From Flavobacteriales bacterium (lineage in GTDB: Bacteria > Bacteroidota > Bacteroidia > Flavobacteriales_D > Crocinitomicaceae): DNA of 49,818 bases. The position numbers and the translations under genes were made by a program. The stretch lies in contig CANMTO010000014.1 in the NCBI GenBank assembly GCA_947500755.1, forward strand, positions 1 through 49,818, written 5' to 3'. Of the stretch, positions 1 to 8,415 are shown piece by piece. Position 1 is the first letter of the stretch. Every line of letters starts with the position of its first letter. Below the pieces are notes generated by a model. It saw nothing but the letters and a program-made list of their open reading frames with translations, had not been told where the DNA came from and searched no databases.

Positions 1-646
1 AACATCGGCTACTTATCAATTTGCGGCAACCATCAACAACATTGGAAATAAAGTAGCATATTCCGTATTGGCAAAACGTGATTTCATTCCAATGAATTTA
101 AAAATCGGAAATGCCATTGTGGCGAAGTACGATTCGTATAACAGTGTTACCTATTCAATTGATATTCAACGCTTGTTGGTTCCAACTCCCGCTTTTTACG
201 ATAAAATTGACGGTGAAAATGTAATGTTGTCAGGAAAAAGTGGTGATGTAGGGGTTATTAATGGTATGTTGCAGTCGTTTTACGATGCCCCAGGAGTAGT
301 AGCTACAGATGAGAACGGGGATTACATCGTTAATGGTGATGGTACCTATCAAATAGTTAAAGGATCCAAATTCAAGGAGGAATTATCAGAAATTAATATT
401 GCGGGTGGCATAGAGTGGTGGTATAATGAAACATTTGCTGTTCGTACTGGTGTTTTTTATGAAAGTCGAAACAAAGGAAACCGTCAATATTTGAATCTGG
501 GAGCTAGTTTGAAGTACAACATGTTCGGAATCGATTTTTCGTATTTGGCATCATTAAATGGACGTCAAAATCCATTGTCTAATACCCTTCGATTCACCTT
601 ACGTCTTTATCTTGGCGAAAAGAAAGTAAAATCTGCTGATGTATGA
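1..646 (+). CDS. porV: Type IX secretion outer-membrane protein PorV, C-terminal part (5' end outside window)
   Basis: The reading frame is open from base 2 without a start, so the gene begins upstream of the window; about 215 C-terminal residues are present. PorV is an outer-membrane beta-barrel of the FadL-like PorV/PorQ group that shuttles T9SS cargo from the translocon to the attachment complex. The sequence shows alternating hydrophobic beta-strand character, the segment DFIPMNLKIG, the phrase LLVPTPAFYD typical of PorV, and a last strand rich in aromatic residues. Its stop overlaps the ispF start (ATGA), so the two are probably co-transcribed. Two proteins with T9SS sorting domains lie further along the window and are plausible clients. 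PorQ or another member of the same barrel family is the main alternative. Confidence 0.85.
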   Translation, partial: TSATYQFAATINNIGNKVAYSVLAKRDFIPMNLKIGNAIVAKYDSYNSVTYSIDIQRLLVPTPAFYDKIDGENVMLSGKSGDVGVINGMLQSFYDAPGVVATDENGDYIVNGDGTYQIVKGSKFKEELSEINIAGGIEWWYNETFAVRTGVFYESRNKGNRQYLNLGASLKYNMFGIDFSYLASLNGRQNPLSNTLRFTLRLYLGEKKVKSADV

Positions 647-1119
647 CCCTAAGGATTGGCTTTGGGGTTGATGTTCATCGCTTAGCACCAGGAATCCCAC
701 TCTTTGTTGGGGGATTAGAAATCCCGTCGGACATCGGTGCAGTAGGCCATTCAGATGCAGATGTACTGCTACACGCCATCTGCGATGCGATCCTCGGAGC
801 TGCTAATCTAAGAGACATAGGCCATCATTTTTCAGATAAGGATCCACAATATAAAGGGATTGATTCTAAAATTCTGTTAGCGAAAGTGGTTGATCTAATG
901 AAATCACATGGATATGGGCTGATAAATCTCGATTCAACTGTAATTCTTGAGTATCCTAAGCTCAATCCACATATCCCAGAAATGCAATCAATTATTGCCG
1001 AATTGTTAGCGGTAGAAATGGATGCTGTTTCCATCAAGGCCACGACCCATGAGCGCGTTGATTCCTTTGGAGAAAGTAAGGCAATAAAAGCATATGCTAC
1101 TGTGCTACTTCAAAAGTAA
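643..1119 (+). CDS. ispF: 2-C-methyl-D-erythritol 2,4-cyclodiphosphate synthase
   Basis: IspF cyclises CDP-methylerythritol 2-phosphate in the non-mevalonate isoprenoid pathway and acts as a cytosolic trimer. At 158 residues it has the usual length. The metal ligands are visible as DVH (D10, H12) and H44 in the segment GHSDADVLLHAICD, and the nucleotide-site TT pair is T134-T135 with E137. The loop after TTxE is unusual: it reads RVDSFGESKAIK where most IspF proteins have a GFxGRxEGI-type loop, although the length is unchanged. The ATG overlaps the porV stop by 4 nt, which fixes the start and suggests translational coupling. Identity as IspF is secure; the effect of the loop is unknown. Confidence 0.97.
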   Translation: MTLRIGFGVDVHRLAPGIPLFVGGLEIPSDIGAVGHSDADVLLHAICDAILGAANLRDIGHHFSDKDPQYKGIDSKILLAKVVDLMKSHGYGLINLDSTVILEYPKLNPHIPEMQSIIAELLAVEMDAVSIKATTHERVDSFGESKAIKAYATVLLQK

Positions 1120-1146
1120 GTAAGTAATCGTTCTCAGTTTTTTTAC

Positions 1147-1154
1147 TATCTTTG
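1147..1154 (+). promoter_or_regulatory. Promoter -7 box for pyrR operon
   Basis: TATCTTTG matches the Bacteroidota TAnnTTTG -7 consensus in the 41-nt gap between ispF and pyrR. No clear TTTG -33 element is seen at the expected distance. The box ends only 6 nt before the pyrR ATG, so the transcript would have almost no leader. Confidence 0.6.
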
Positions 1155-1160
1155 CATGGA

Positions 1161-1709
1161 ATGGATAAGCAGGTTATTCTCGATGCGCAACAGTTCGATT
1201 TAACCCTAACAAGGTTGTGCCACGAGCTCGTTGAACAACATTCTGATTTCTCAAACACCGTATTGATTGGTTTACAACCCAGAGGAATTCATGTAGTGAA
1301 ACGCCTCCGAGAGAAACTTCAAGAGATTCTTGCCACGTCACCCGTTTGTGGTAATCTAGATATTACGTTTTACAGGGATGATTTTCGAAGAAGGGAAAAA
1401 CCGATTATTCCAAGCGCGACCAATATCGATTTTAGTATCGAGAATAAACAAGTAATTCTGATTGATGATGTATTGTTTACGGGAAGAACCATCCGGTCGG
1501 GTTTAGATGCCTTGTTAACGTTCGGAAGGCCTACCAAGGTACAATTATTGGTGCTTATTGATCGAAGATTCAACCGAGATTTACCCATACAAGCCGATTA
1601 TATCGGTAAGTCCGTAGACACCCTGTTCCATGAAAAAGTTAAAGTAAGTTGGGTTGAAGTCGATGGAGAAGATAAAGTAGAATTATACATGAAGGATTCG
1701 AATGAATAA
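1161..1709 (+). CDS. pyrR: PyrR: uracil phosphoribosyltransferase / pyrimidine operon regulator family
   Basis: This is a 182-residue PRTase-fold protein of the PyrR family. Family members convert uracil and PRPP to UMP, and in some bacteria bind pyr mRNA leaders. The PRPP-binding loop is visible as VILIDDVLFTGRT, and PRGIHVVKRL fits the conserved N-terminal PRTase region. The start is ATG 1161, giving MDKQVILDAQ, which aligns with the family N-terminus; the TTG at 1152 lies inside the -7 box and is unlikely. Its end overlaps pyrB by 8 nt, so pyrR and pyrB are an operon. No pyr attenuator can exist upstream because the leader is nearly absent, so regulation by RNA binding at this promoter looks unlikely. 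Confidence 0.93.
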   Translation: MDKQVILDAQQFDLTLTRLCHELVEQHSDFSNTVLIGLQPRGIHVVKRLREKLQEILATSPVCGNLDITFYRDDFRRREKPIIPSATNIDFSIENKQVILIDDVLFTGRTIRSGLDALLTFGRPTKVQLLVLIDRRFNRDLPIQADYIGKSVDTLFHEKVKVSWVEVDGEDKVELYMKDSNE

Positions 1710-2631
1710 TTTAAGCGTTTCGCACCTTACGGGAATCCGTGATTTAACCGTGGAAGATATTGAAATGATCTTCAAAACAGCCGACTCATTTAAAGAGGTG
1801 ATTAATCGGCCAATCAAAAAAGTTCCCTCATTAAGGGATATTACAATCGCTAATTTATTTTTTGAAAATTCTACCCGAACACGATTGTCTTTTGAATTGG
1901 CAGCTAAAAGACTCTCTGCAGATGTTGTTAACTTCACCTCTTCGAATAGTTCCGTAAAAAAGGGGGAAACCTTAATGGATACCGTGAATAACATTCTATC
2001 CATGAAGGTAGATATGGTAGTAATCCGTCATGCCTCGCCGGGAGCAGCTCGGTTTTTAACGAAGCATATTTCTGCCAAAGTAATCAATGCGGGGGATGGT
2101 ACACATGAACATCCTACACAGGCCCTTTTGGATGCTTATTCAATTCGAGAGAAACTGGGTTCCGTTAAAGGCAAGAAGGTGGTAATCATCGGAGATATCT
2201 TACATTCTCGAGTAGCGTTATCGAATATTTATTGTCTCCAAAAACTTGGAGCTGAAGTAATGGTTTGCGGACCCTCCACCTTAATCCCGAAGCACATGAG
2301 TGATTTAGGGGTAAAGGTGTCAAATAATCTGCATGAAGCGCTGCTATGGTGCGACGTAGCGAATATGCTTCGGATTCAACTAGAGCGTCAGGACATTCAA
2401 TATTTCCCGAGTTTACGGGATTACACCTTACAGTTTGGCTTAAATCAAGAACTGTTGGATAGCCTTGGTAAGGATATTGTGATTATGCACCCTGGACCAA
2501 TAAACAGGGGGGTAGAAATCACATCGGATGTGGCAGATGGGCCACAAAGTATAATTTTAAATCAAGTTGAGAATGGTGTAGCTATTCGTATGGCAGTTAT
2601 TTATTTACTTGCTTCGCAGATTGAACGCTGA
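1702..2631 (+). CDS. pyrB: Aspartate carbamoyltransferase catalytic chain
   Basis: PyrB joins carbamoyl phosphate and aspartate, the first committed step of pyrimidine synthesis. The protein is 309 residues, normal for a catalytic chain. Carbamoyl-phosphate binding residues appear in FENSTRTRLSFE (STRT at 57-60), with HPTQ at 137-140 and the aspartate-side motif HPGPINRG at 263-270. The start overlaps the pyrR stop by 8 nt, giving a coupled pyrR-pyrB unit. No pyrI regulatory-chain gene lies nearby, so the enzyme may be unregulated or be regulated by an unlinked partner. Assignment is secure. Confidence 0.98.
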   Translation: MNNLSVSHLTGIRDLTVEDIEMIFKTADSFKEVINRPIKKVPSLRDITIANLFFENSTRTRLSFELAAKRLSADVVNFTSSNSSVKKGETLMDTVNNILSMKVDMVVIRHASPGAARFLTKHISAKVINAGDGTHEHPTQALLDAYSIREKLGSVKGKKVVIIGDILHSRVALSNIYCLQKLGAEVMVCGPSTLIPKHMSDLGVKVSNNLHEALLWCDVANMLRIQLERQDIQYFPSLRDYTLQFGLNQELLDSLGKDIVIMHPGPINRGVEITSDVADGPQSIILNQVENGVAIRMAVIYLLASQIER

Positions 2632-2638
2632 TTTTTGA

Positions 2639-2646
2639 TATATTTG
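2639..2646 (+). promoter_or_regulatory. Possible promoter -7 box before the STAS gene
   Basis: TATATTTG fits TAnnTTTG and lies in the 20-nt gap after pyrB, 5 nt before the STAS gene ATG. No good -33 element is visible, and read-through from pyrB is equally possible. Confidence 0.4.
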
Positions 2647-2651
2647 ATAAA

Positions 2652-2999
2652 ATGCCTATTATGAATTTTAAAAGTGACGTCCGAAACCATGTTGTAGTGG
2701 TTACCTCTTTGGTAGAAAAACTAGACACGCACAGCGCTCCTGACTTAAAATCGGTATTTACATTTGAAAACAAAAAGGGGCATAACAAGATGTTATTGGA
2801 TTTAAGTAAAACCAAGTTCTGTGACTCTTCCGGTTTGAGTGCAATCTTAGTGGCTAATCGCTTGTGTAAAGATACCAACGGGGCTTTTGCCATCGCATGT
2901 GCTCAACCTGTAGTACTTAAAATGATTGAAATCGCTCAATTGGATCGTGTGTTTAGGATTTTTCAATCCGTTGAAGAAGCCTTAGCAGATTTTGAATAA
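2652..2999 (+). CDS. STAS-domain protein, anti-sigma factor antagonist type
   Basis: This 115-residue single-domain protein resembles SpoIIAA/RsbV antagonists. It shows the beta-strand start NHVVVVTSLVEKLDTHSAPDLK and the conserved phosphoacceptor loop KFCDSSGLSAILVANRL, with S59 in the position phosphorylated in the family. No anti-sigma kinase or phosphatase gene is nearby. It lies between pyrB and RNase Z and overlaps the latter by 8 nt, so it could instead have a role linked to its neighbour. The start is ATG 2652; a second in-frame ATG at 2661 would remove three residues and leave a slightly longer mRNA leader. The family is clear; the partner is unknown. Confidence 0.88.
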   Translation: MPIMNFKSDVRNHVVVVTSLVEKLDTHSAPDLKSVFTFENKKGHNKMLLDLSKTKFCDSSGLSAILVANRLCKDTNGAFAIACAQPVVLKMIEIAQLDRVFRIFQSVEEALADFE

Positions 3000-3909
3000 T
3001 TTCAATGTTTTAATTCTTGGCAGTTCAGCTGCTATTCCCACAACAAACCGTGCGTGTTCCGCCCAATTAATATGTTGCAATAATCGTTATGTGCTTATTG
3101 ATTGTGGTGAAGGCACGCAAATGCAGTTGAGAAAATTCAATGCCCCCTTTCAACGCATTAATCATGTGTTGATTTCGCATTTACATGGAGATCATTTTTA
3201 TGGATTACCTGGTCTTCTCGGTACCATGAGTTTATTGGGGAGAACCGCTGGTGTTCATGTATATGGCCCCCCAGCATTGTTAGAAATTTTAATGGTCATG
3301 TTCCGAGCTAGTGAAACTAAACTCAGTTTTAACTTCACGTTCATTCCTCTTGAAATGAAAACCAAAGAGTTGATTTTTGAAGATGAGGGTATGCAAATTT
3401 CAGCGTTCCCATTAAAGCATCGCATTAAAACTTTTGGATTTCAAATAGCAGAAAAATTCCAGCGATATAAGATTGATAAGAAAGCAATTTCCGAGGCAAA
3501 CCTGAATAAGGAACATTTGAAACTTTTAGCGCAGGGTAGAGATTTTCAGCGTTTAGACGGTTCATGGGTTAAATATTCCGACTACACGCTTCCAATGCCA
3601 ACACCTCGGGTGTATTCCTATTGCTCCGATACCAAGCCATTTAAGGATCAAGCCGGGTTTTTGAAAGGAACGTCTACCTTGTATCATGAAGCAACCTTTC
3701 TAATGGATCGCAAAGAGCGTGCTGAACAGACATTTCATTCAACCGCCAAAGATGCGGCCTTGATGGCGTTAGCAAGTGGCGCCCGTAAGTTATTGCTTGG
3801 TCATTTTTCCTCCAGATATGGGGATACCTTAGGGCATGCGAATGAGGCTTGTGAGATATTTCAGGACGTTGAAGCGGTACAGGACGGCGAAGTTTACGAA
3901 GTTAAATAA
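2992..3909 (+). CDS. rnz: Ribonuclease Z (tRNA 3' endonuclease)
   Basis: RNase Z is a metallo-beta-lactamase-fold endonuclease that trims tRNA 3' trailers, needed where CCA is not encoded, as in the tRNA-Ala of this window. The zinc motif SHLHGDHFYGLPGLL is present, with HEATFL and GHFSSRY further along for the remaining ligands. At 305 residues it is the usual short-form length. The only start consistent with the family N-terminus is TTG 2992 (then NNFNVLILGSS); no suitable ATG exists. This start overlaps the STAS gene end by 8 nt, suggesting coupled translation. Its 3' end overlaps batD on the other strand by 16 nt. Confidence 0.96.
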   Translation: MNNFNVLILGSSAAIPTTNRACSAQLICCNNRYVLIDCGEGTQMQLRKFNAPFQRINHVLISHLHGDHFYGLPGLLGTMSLLGRTAGVHVYGPPALLEILMVMFRASETKLSFNFTFIPLEMKTKELIFEDEGMQISAFPLKHRIKTFGFQIAEKFQRYKIDKKAISEANLNKEHLKLLAQGRDFQRLDGSWVKYSDYTLPMPTPRVYSYCSDTKPFKDQAGFLKGTSTLYHEATFLMDRKERAEQTFHSTAKDAALMALASGARKLLLGHFSSRYGDTLGHANEACEIFQDVEAVQDGEVYEVK

Positions 3910-5582
3910 CGCCCCTTTAGATGTTTATATATCGATGCCCCTTCTATTAACCATTGTTTTTGGTCTAAATCATCTGCCTTAATCCCGTATTTTGCCTGTT
4001 GATTTTTTATGTACCAGGCGTGAAGCATTTCATAATCACTTTCGTTGATGGTGCGAAAACGATCCAAGAGCAGGCCTTTGTTTTGATTCGCAGGATTTTC
4101 GTTGAATACAATACCCAACATCGTAAATAAGAGTGTTTCAAGGTGGTTGAGGTCCTCGGATTCCATGGCCTGATTAAATTGTTGCTCGAGTTCGTTTCCG
4201 GTAGGAAAAGAAATCTTGGGTATGCTTTCTGTTTTGGTTGCCGATTCATTAACCACGTGTTGTGGTTTTTTGCGATAGAAAAATAATGCAACCGCCCCCA
4301 AGAATAAAACGGCAGCTAATGAAAGTCCGCCCCAAAGGATGGTGTTATTATGATTGGACGGTTCTTGAATCATTTTAGCGGATTTTTCAGCCTTAATTAC
4401 GGTGGTAGTTCCTTGTTTTTTGATGGGCTTATTGGGTTGAATTTCGGTGGATTTAAATCCTTCTAAACGTAGCGTCACATAAGCTGCTTTCTCAGGATTG
4501 AAATACGAGATTTCGAGGGGGTTTATGGATTTTTTTAAAGGATTGGTTGCCTGTAATCGAAAGGTGTATATAACCTTGCCATCGGCACCTTGCGGCCCAA
4601 AGCTAAATTCTTCAGAAACGGAAGGTTTTCCAAATTGAATTAACCCTTCGCTTAAGTCCAGCACTGGTGCCTCCACGTTGTGCAGGTTTCCTTTACCCGA
4701 TAATACAACTTCAAGCGTTAATACATCCCCTTTCTTGTCGCAAGAGCCGCTGTATTTGCATTTCGCATCAAGGGTCCCAACAAACCCAATAAATGAGCTG
4801 GGGGCGTTTTCGGGTAATGATTTTACAGTCACGGTGGTTCCGGTAGATACTACCGCTAAGCCATCATAATTCTGCCTCAAAACTAATTTGAATGGGTTGA
4901 TTTGTAAACTTCCATTTCCAGTTGGAAAAATTAGGTTTTTATCGGTAGTAAGGGCATACATTTCAACGCCTTTAACCATTTCTTTGCGTGCTGTTAGGTT
5001 TTTAGCTTGTTCAAGGCTGTATTTTTCAATGCTTTGGTCCATCTTATAGGATTGATAATCTTCGATGCTCGTTGGAGCAAAGCGTGAATATACTTTGGAT
5101 TGTATGATAAGCGGCTCCCCTTCGTACACGGAGTATTTATTCACTTCAATGGTTCCAAATGCGAGTTGTTTAAGTTGCTTGGCAGTAACGCTCCCATTTC
5201 CATGATCTATGCGCTCTTTTTGAACAGATACTTGAACAACATTAGATTTGTATACATGTTTTCCACGTTTAATATAGGCGGGTCCAACTACAAAATTACC
5301 CGTCTTCTTAAAGCTTCCGTTTTGAGAATAGTAGCTGATCGTATTAACGGTTCCGGTATTGTAATCCACCACTTGTTCCATGCCACTCGTTACGTTGTAT
5401 CCACGGACAAATTCAGAAGGAAAGTCAATGGTGATTTCACCTTCGATGTTTGATTTTACGGTAATAATCAACTCGTTTCCTAAGGTTATTTTGAGCTGAT
5501 CAACCTCGAGTTTGACCATGGGTTTCTGGGCATGAATAAGACAAGCGATTGAAAACAATAAAAGTGCGAAAAGTTTTGTCAT
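3894..5582 (-). CDS. batD: BatD-like oxygen-tolerance protein
   Basis: This 562-residue protein ends the Bat operon. It has an N-terminal signal peptide (LFALLLFSIACLIHA), a long periplasmic region of beta-rich repeats (the LGNELIITVKS type found in BatD), a transmembrane helix near residues 420-440 (ILWGGLSLAAVLFLGAVALFF reading) and a cytosolic tail. BatD proteins work with BatA/BatB membrane VWA proteins in stress or aerotolerance phenotypes; the mechanism is not established. ATG 5582 is chosen because it overlaps the batC stop as TAATG; a TTG two codons upstream is less likely. The stop lies inside rnz, so the transcripts overlap convergently. Confidence 0.88.
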   Translation of the reverse strand: MTKLFALLLFSIACLIHAQKPMVKLEVDQLKITLGNELIITVKSNIEGEITIDFPSEFVRGYNVTSGMEQVVDYNTGTVNTISYYSQNGSFKKTGNFVVGPAYIKRGKHVYKSNVVQVSVQKERIDHGNGSVTAKQLKQLAFGTIEVNKYSVYEGEPLIIQSKVYSRFAPTSIEDYQSYKMDQSIEKYSLEQAKNLTARKEMVKGVEMYALTTDKNLIFPTGNGSLQINPFKLVLRQNYDGLAVVSTGTTVTVKSLPENAPSSFIGFVGTLDAKCKYSGSCDKKGDVLTLEVVLSGKGNLHNVEAPVLDLSEGLIQFGKPSVSEEFSFGPQGADGKVIYTFRLQATNPLKKSINPLEISYFNPEKAAYVTLRLEGFKSTEIQPNKPIKKQGTTTVIKAEKSAKMIQEPSNHNNTILWGGLSLAAVLFLGAVALFFYRKKPQHVVNESATKTESIPKISFPTGNELEQQFNQAMESEDLNHLETLLFTMLGIVFNENPANQNKGLLLDRFRTINESDYEMLHAWYIKNQQAKYGIKADDLDQKQWLIEGASIYKHLKGRYLTS

Positions 5583-6280
5583 TACCAATCTTTATTCGAA
5601 GCGTTTTCTGCCTGTTTTTTTCCGCTATTACGGCTAATTTTCCGTCGAGTTTCACCTTCTTTCTTAGCGAGTTCATCCAGTTTACGATCAACATCTTTTC
5701 GGTAAAGTTTACTTGGATTGGATTGTCCGGAGCGCGCTTCTCCTGAATTGTTCTTTTTGTCTTTGTTTGGATTTTTTTTGTCTGGGTTGGAAGGGTCTTG
5801 CTTCCGTTTGTTTTTTTGATTTTTATGGGGTGGGTTGGGAGCCTTTTGTTGTTTATTTTGTTGACGCCGTATGGCTTCACTCAGGTTATATCGCGTTTTT
5901 TCATTGCTTGGATTTAAGCGAAGCGCATCTTTATAAGATTCAATCGCACGGGGGTAATCGCCTGCTTCGAAATATGCATTGCCCAGGTTGTGTTTGATGC
6001 GTCCTTTTTCAGTGTTTTTTTTTACGGTTTTTAATTTTTTCTGATAATATTCAATGGCACCTTTAAAATTGCGTTGTCTATACTTGGTTTGTGCAAGTTC
6101 CTCATCGATTCCTCCTTTAGCTTTGGCTTTTTTGTAATGTGTGCGATATATTCGTTCCGCTGAGCTGAAATCTTTTTTATGGTAAGCTTCACGCGCAGCT
6201 TCGATGGAGTCTACCCATTGTTGTGCGAATACTATGTGCCCAAATGTACCAATAAGTAGTAATAAAAATCGCTTACCCAT
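5582..6280 (-). CDS. batC: BatC-like TPR protein
   Basis: A 232-residue protein with a signal peptide (FLLLLIGTFGHIVFA) and tetratricopeptide repeats. A clear TPR run is at about residues 90-130 (KHNLGNAYFEAGDYPRAIES and following). After residue 140 it becomes a lysine-, asparagine- and proline-rich, low-complexity tail, which probably forms an extended charged segment. TPR proteins of the Bat operon are thought to scaffold the VWA proteins on the periplasmic side. It overlaps batB by 8 nt upstream and batD by 1 nt downstream, so it is part of one transcript. Confidence 0.88.
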   Translation of the reverse strand: MGKRFLLLLIGTFGHIVFAQQWVDSIEAAREAYHKKDFSSAERIYRTHYKKAKAKGGIDEELAQTKYRQRNFKGAIEYYQKKLKTVKKNTEKGRIKHNLGNAYFEAGDYPRAIESYKDALRLNPSNEKTRYNLSEAIRRQQNKQQKAPNPPHKNQKNKRKQDPSNPDKKNPNKDKKNNSGEARSGQSNPSKLYRKDVDRKLDELAKKEGETRRKISRNSGKKQAENASNKDW

Positions 6281-7373
6281 TCCTTTTTATTCCCTGTATT
6301 AACATCCAACATGACATCGAAAACAGTGCAAGTAGTACGGCATATTCGTATATACTTGCCTTGATTTCAAAGTCCAAATTTCGTGATTTTGTTGATTTAG
6401 CGCGGTTAATTTCTGTTAATATCGCATTTAAATCTGGATAGGCTTCACTGGTAATTATGGCTGTTCCATTCAGCGTATTCGCTAATTGCTTTATGTATTC
6501 CGCATTTAGTTTGGAATTTACGGTGAATCCATTGGCATCTCGCTTATTTGAGGCATTAGGATCCGAGGGGTCCTCTGGGATTGGCCCACCCGAAGTAGTG
6601 CCGATTCCAATGCCATAAAATGCGATTTGTTGTTCGCGTATGAAGTTGTATATCTCACTGGATTGTTTTTCATGATCTTCTCCATCCGTTATCATTACAA
6701 TACACTTAGGGTCGTTCGTTTTCGTGAACATTAATACTCCCGTTTCTAATGCTTCTACAATGTTGGTTCCTTGGTTTGAAATGTAGGTGCTTTGTATTTC
6801 ATCTGTAAATAATTGAGCGGTGGCATAATCCGAAGTAAGAGGCAGTTGCACCATGGCATTTCCTGCAAAAACGCATAAGCCAATTTTCTCGCCAGAAAGC
6901 TGGTTGATTAGTCCGTTGATGGTTCGTTTAGCGACTTCCATTCGTGATTCGCCTTGGATGTCACGTACATTCATTGAGTTTGAGACGTCTAAGCAAATCG
7001 TGATTTCCATATTTTTTGAAATTCCAGCTACTTTTTTCCTCCCGAAAACCGGCTGTGCCAAAGCAATAATCACAAAGGACATGCTTAACATGAGCAAAAA
7101 ATGTGGAGCAATGGTTGAAATTATTGCTTGCTTCTTTCCAAAATTCGGGCTTCCAAATTGCTTATCTAAGCTAACCTTTCTCAATTGGTTTCTATAGGAT
7201 AATAGGTGAAAAATCGGAACGATTAATAACCAATTGAGATAACTTGGATTGGTGAAAATCAAGGCAGACTTAACATCACCGGAGGCGCTTAATATATAGT
7301 GTAGCGCGAAGAGTATTGCTCCTATAATCCCCAAGGAAAATAAATAGTATGGTATGTATTTGTTTGATTTCAC
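6273..7373 (-). CDS. batB: BatB-like membrane VWA-domain protein
   Basis: A von Willebrand factor A protein with transmembrane helices at both ends. The MIDAS motif is visible as LDVSNSMNV, with TDGEDH as the later acidic site. I chose GTG 7373 as start (366 residues): it lies 4 nt after the batA stop, and no in-frame ATG exists in the N-terminal region after it. An ATG at 7442 would place 23 extra residues inside batA. From the GTG, the protein still has an extra N-terminal hydrophobic helix (YYLFSLGIIGAILFALHYIL) ahead of the usual BatB beginning FTNPSYLNWLLIV. There is also an insertion of about 20 residues, rich in Pro and Asp, after the TDGEDH region. The family is secure; the start is less so. 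Confidence 0.85.
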   Translation of the reverse strand: MKSNKYIPYYLFSLGIIGAILFALHYILSASGDVKSALIFTNPSYLNWLLIVPIFHLLSYRNQLRKVSLDKQFGSPNFGKKQAIISTIAPHFLLMLSMSFVIIALAQPVFGRKKVAGISKNMEITICLDVSNSMNVRDIQGESRMEVAKRTINGLINQLSGEKIGLCVFAGNAMVQLPLTSDYATAQLFTDEIQSTYISNQGTNIVEALETGVLMFTKTNDPKCIVMITDGEDHEKQSSEIYNFIREQQIAFYGIGIGTTSGGPIPEDPSDPNASNKRDANGFTVNSKLNAEYIKQLANTLNGTAIITSEAYPDLNAILTEINRAKSTKSRNLDFEIKASIYEYAVLLALFSMSCWMLIQGIKRNG

Positions 7374-7377
7374 AGAG

Positions 7378-8415
7378 TTATTCGTGGGGTTGAGGTAAAA
7401 ACAGCACAGATTTAATAACCATGTAGAGCATGAATAAAACAAAGGCCCAATTTAAAAACGCTTGCGGTGTTGGCGGAGGGTCTGCTTGAACGACTTTATG
7501 AGTAATTTTTCTTTTTTCCATTAAGGCTATTTCTTCGTATATGTTTTTAAGTCCCTTTTTATCCTCCGCACGAAAATACATTCCACCGGTAACAGTTGCA
7601 ATTTGTGTTAGGGTTTGCTCATCGATTTCAACGGGCATGTTTTGATAGATCATTCCCGTAGGTGTCATTACAGGCGTTGGAGCCATTCCATTGCTTCCAA
7701 TCCCAATCGTGTATACACAGATTCCCTTTTCTTTGGCGAGTAATGCCGCTTCTTCTGGACTTATATCCCCCGAATTATTGCTGCCATCTGTGAGTAAAAT
7801 AATTACTTTGGATTTTAGGGCATTGTTTCGCAATTGAACTACGGATGTTCCCAACCCCGTACCAATGGCGGTTCCAGGTTCCATTTCCATTCCGTCTGCT
7901 TTGCCGAGTTGTTCTATCAGTATGGGGTAGTCTAAGGTAGGAGGACAGCTGGTAAAGGCCTCGCCAGCATATTGAACCAATCCAATCTTGTCTCCGTTTC
8001 TCCCATTAATAAACGTTGTAGCGACCTCCTTCGCGGCTTCTAATCGATTGGGTTCAAAATCCGTTGCATACATAGACATCGAAACGTCTAAGGCGATTAT
8101 AATATCAATTCCGTACTTGTTTTCTTCATGTTTTTGTTCACTTTCTTGCCATGAATATGGTTTCGCCATAGCAACAATCAATAGGGCGAGAATTGCTGCG
8201 GGTAGTTGAATAAATATAGATCGAAAAAGTGCAAGAACATTAATTTTTGTTGGAGGCAGCATTGGGGTGGCACTGTTAATTTTCCAATCACCCGTTCTCC
8301 GACGGTCAAATCGAAACAACAGGATACTTATCAATGGAATTGCAACAAGTCCCCAGAACCAGATCGGTTCTAAAAACTCATAGTGGTTAACTTGTAAATT
8401 CCAACGATTAAACAT
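7378..8415 (-). CDS. batA: BatA-like membrane VWA-domain protein
   Basis: A 345-residue VWA protein with two N-terminal hydrophobic segments (PIWFWGLVAIPLISILLF and LPAAILALLIVAMA) and one C-terminal helix (AFLNWAFVLFMLYMVIKSVL). The MIDAS signature is LDVSMSMYATDF and the later metal-site segment LLTDGSNNSGD. BatA is thought to sit in the inner membrane and form a complex with BatB and the MoxR ATPase. Its start overlaps the preceding gene by 8 nt. The length, motif set and position all agree with BatA. Confidence 0.92.
   Translation of the reverse strand: MFNRWNLQVNHYEFLEPIWFWGLVAIPLISILLFRFDRRRTGDWKINSATPMLPPTKINVLALFRSIFIQLPAAILALLIVAMAKPYSWQESEQKHEENKYGIDIIIALDVSMSMYATDFEPNRLEAAKEVATTFINGRNGDKIGLVQYAGEAFTSCPPTLDYPILIEQLGKADGMEMEPGTAIGTGLGTSVVQLRNNALKSKVIILLTDGSNNSGDISPEEAALLAKEKGICVYTIGIGSNGMAPTPVMTPTGMIYQNMPVEIDEQTLTQIATVTGGMYFRAEDKKGLKNIYEEIALMEKRKITHKVVQADPPPTPQAFLNWAFVLFMLYMVIKSVLFLPQPHE

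Noticed and set aside
7374-7442. BatB start at ATG 7442 inside batA
   Set aside because: It would give a 65-nt overlap and a cysteine-rich non-family N-terminus; GTG 7373 is a better fit.
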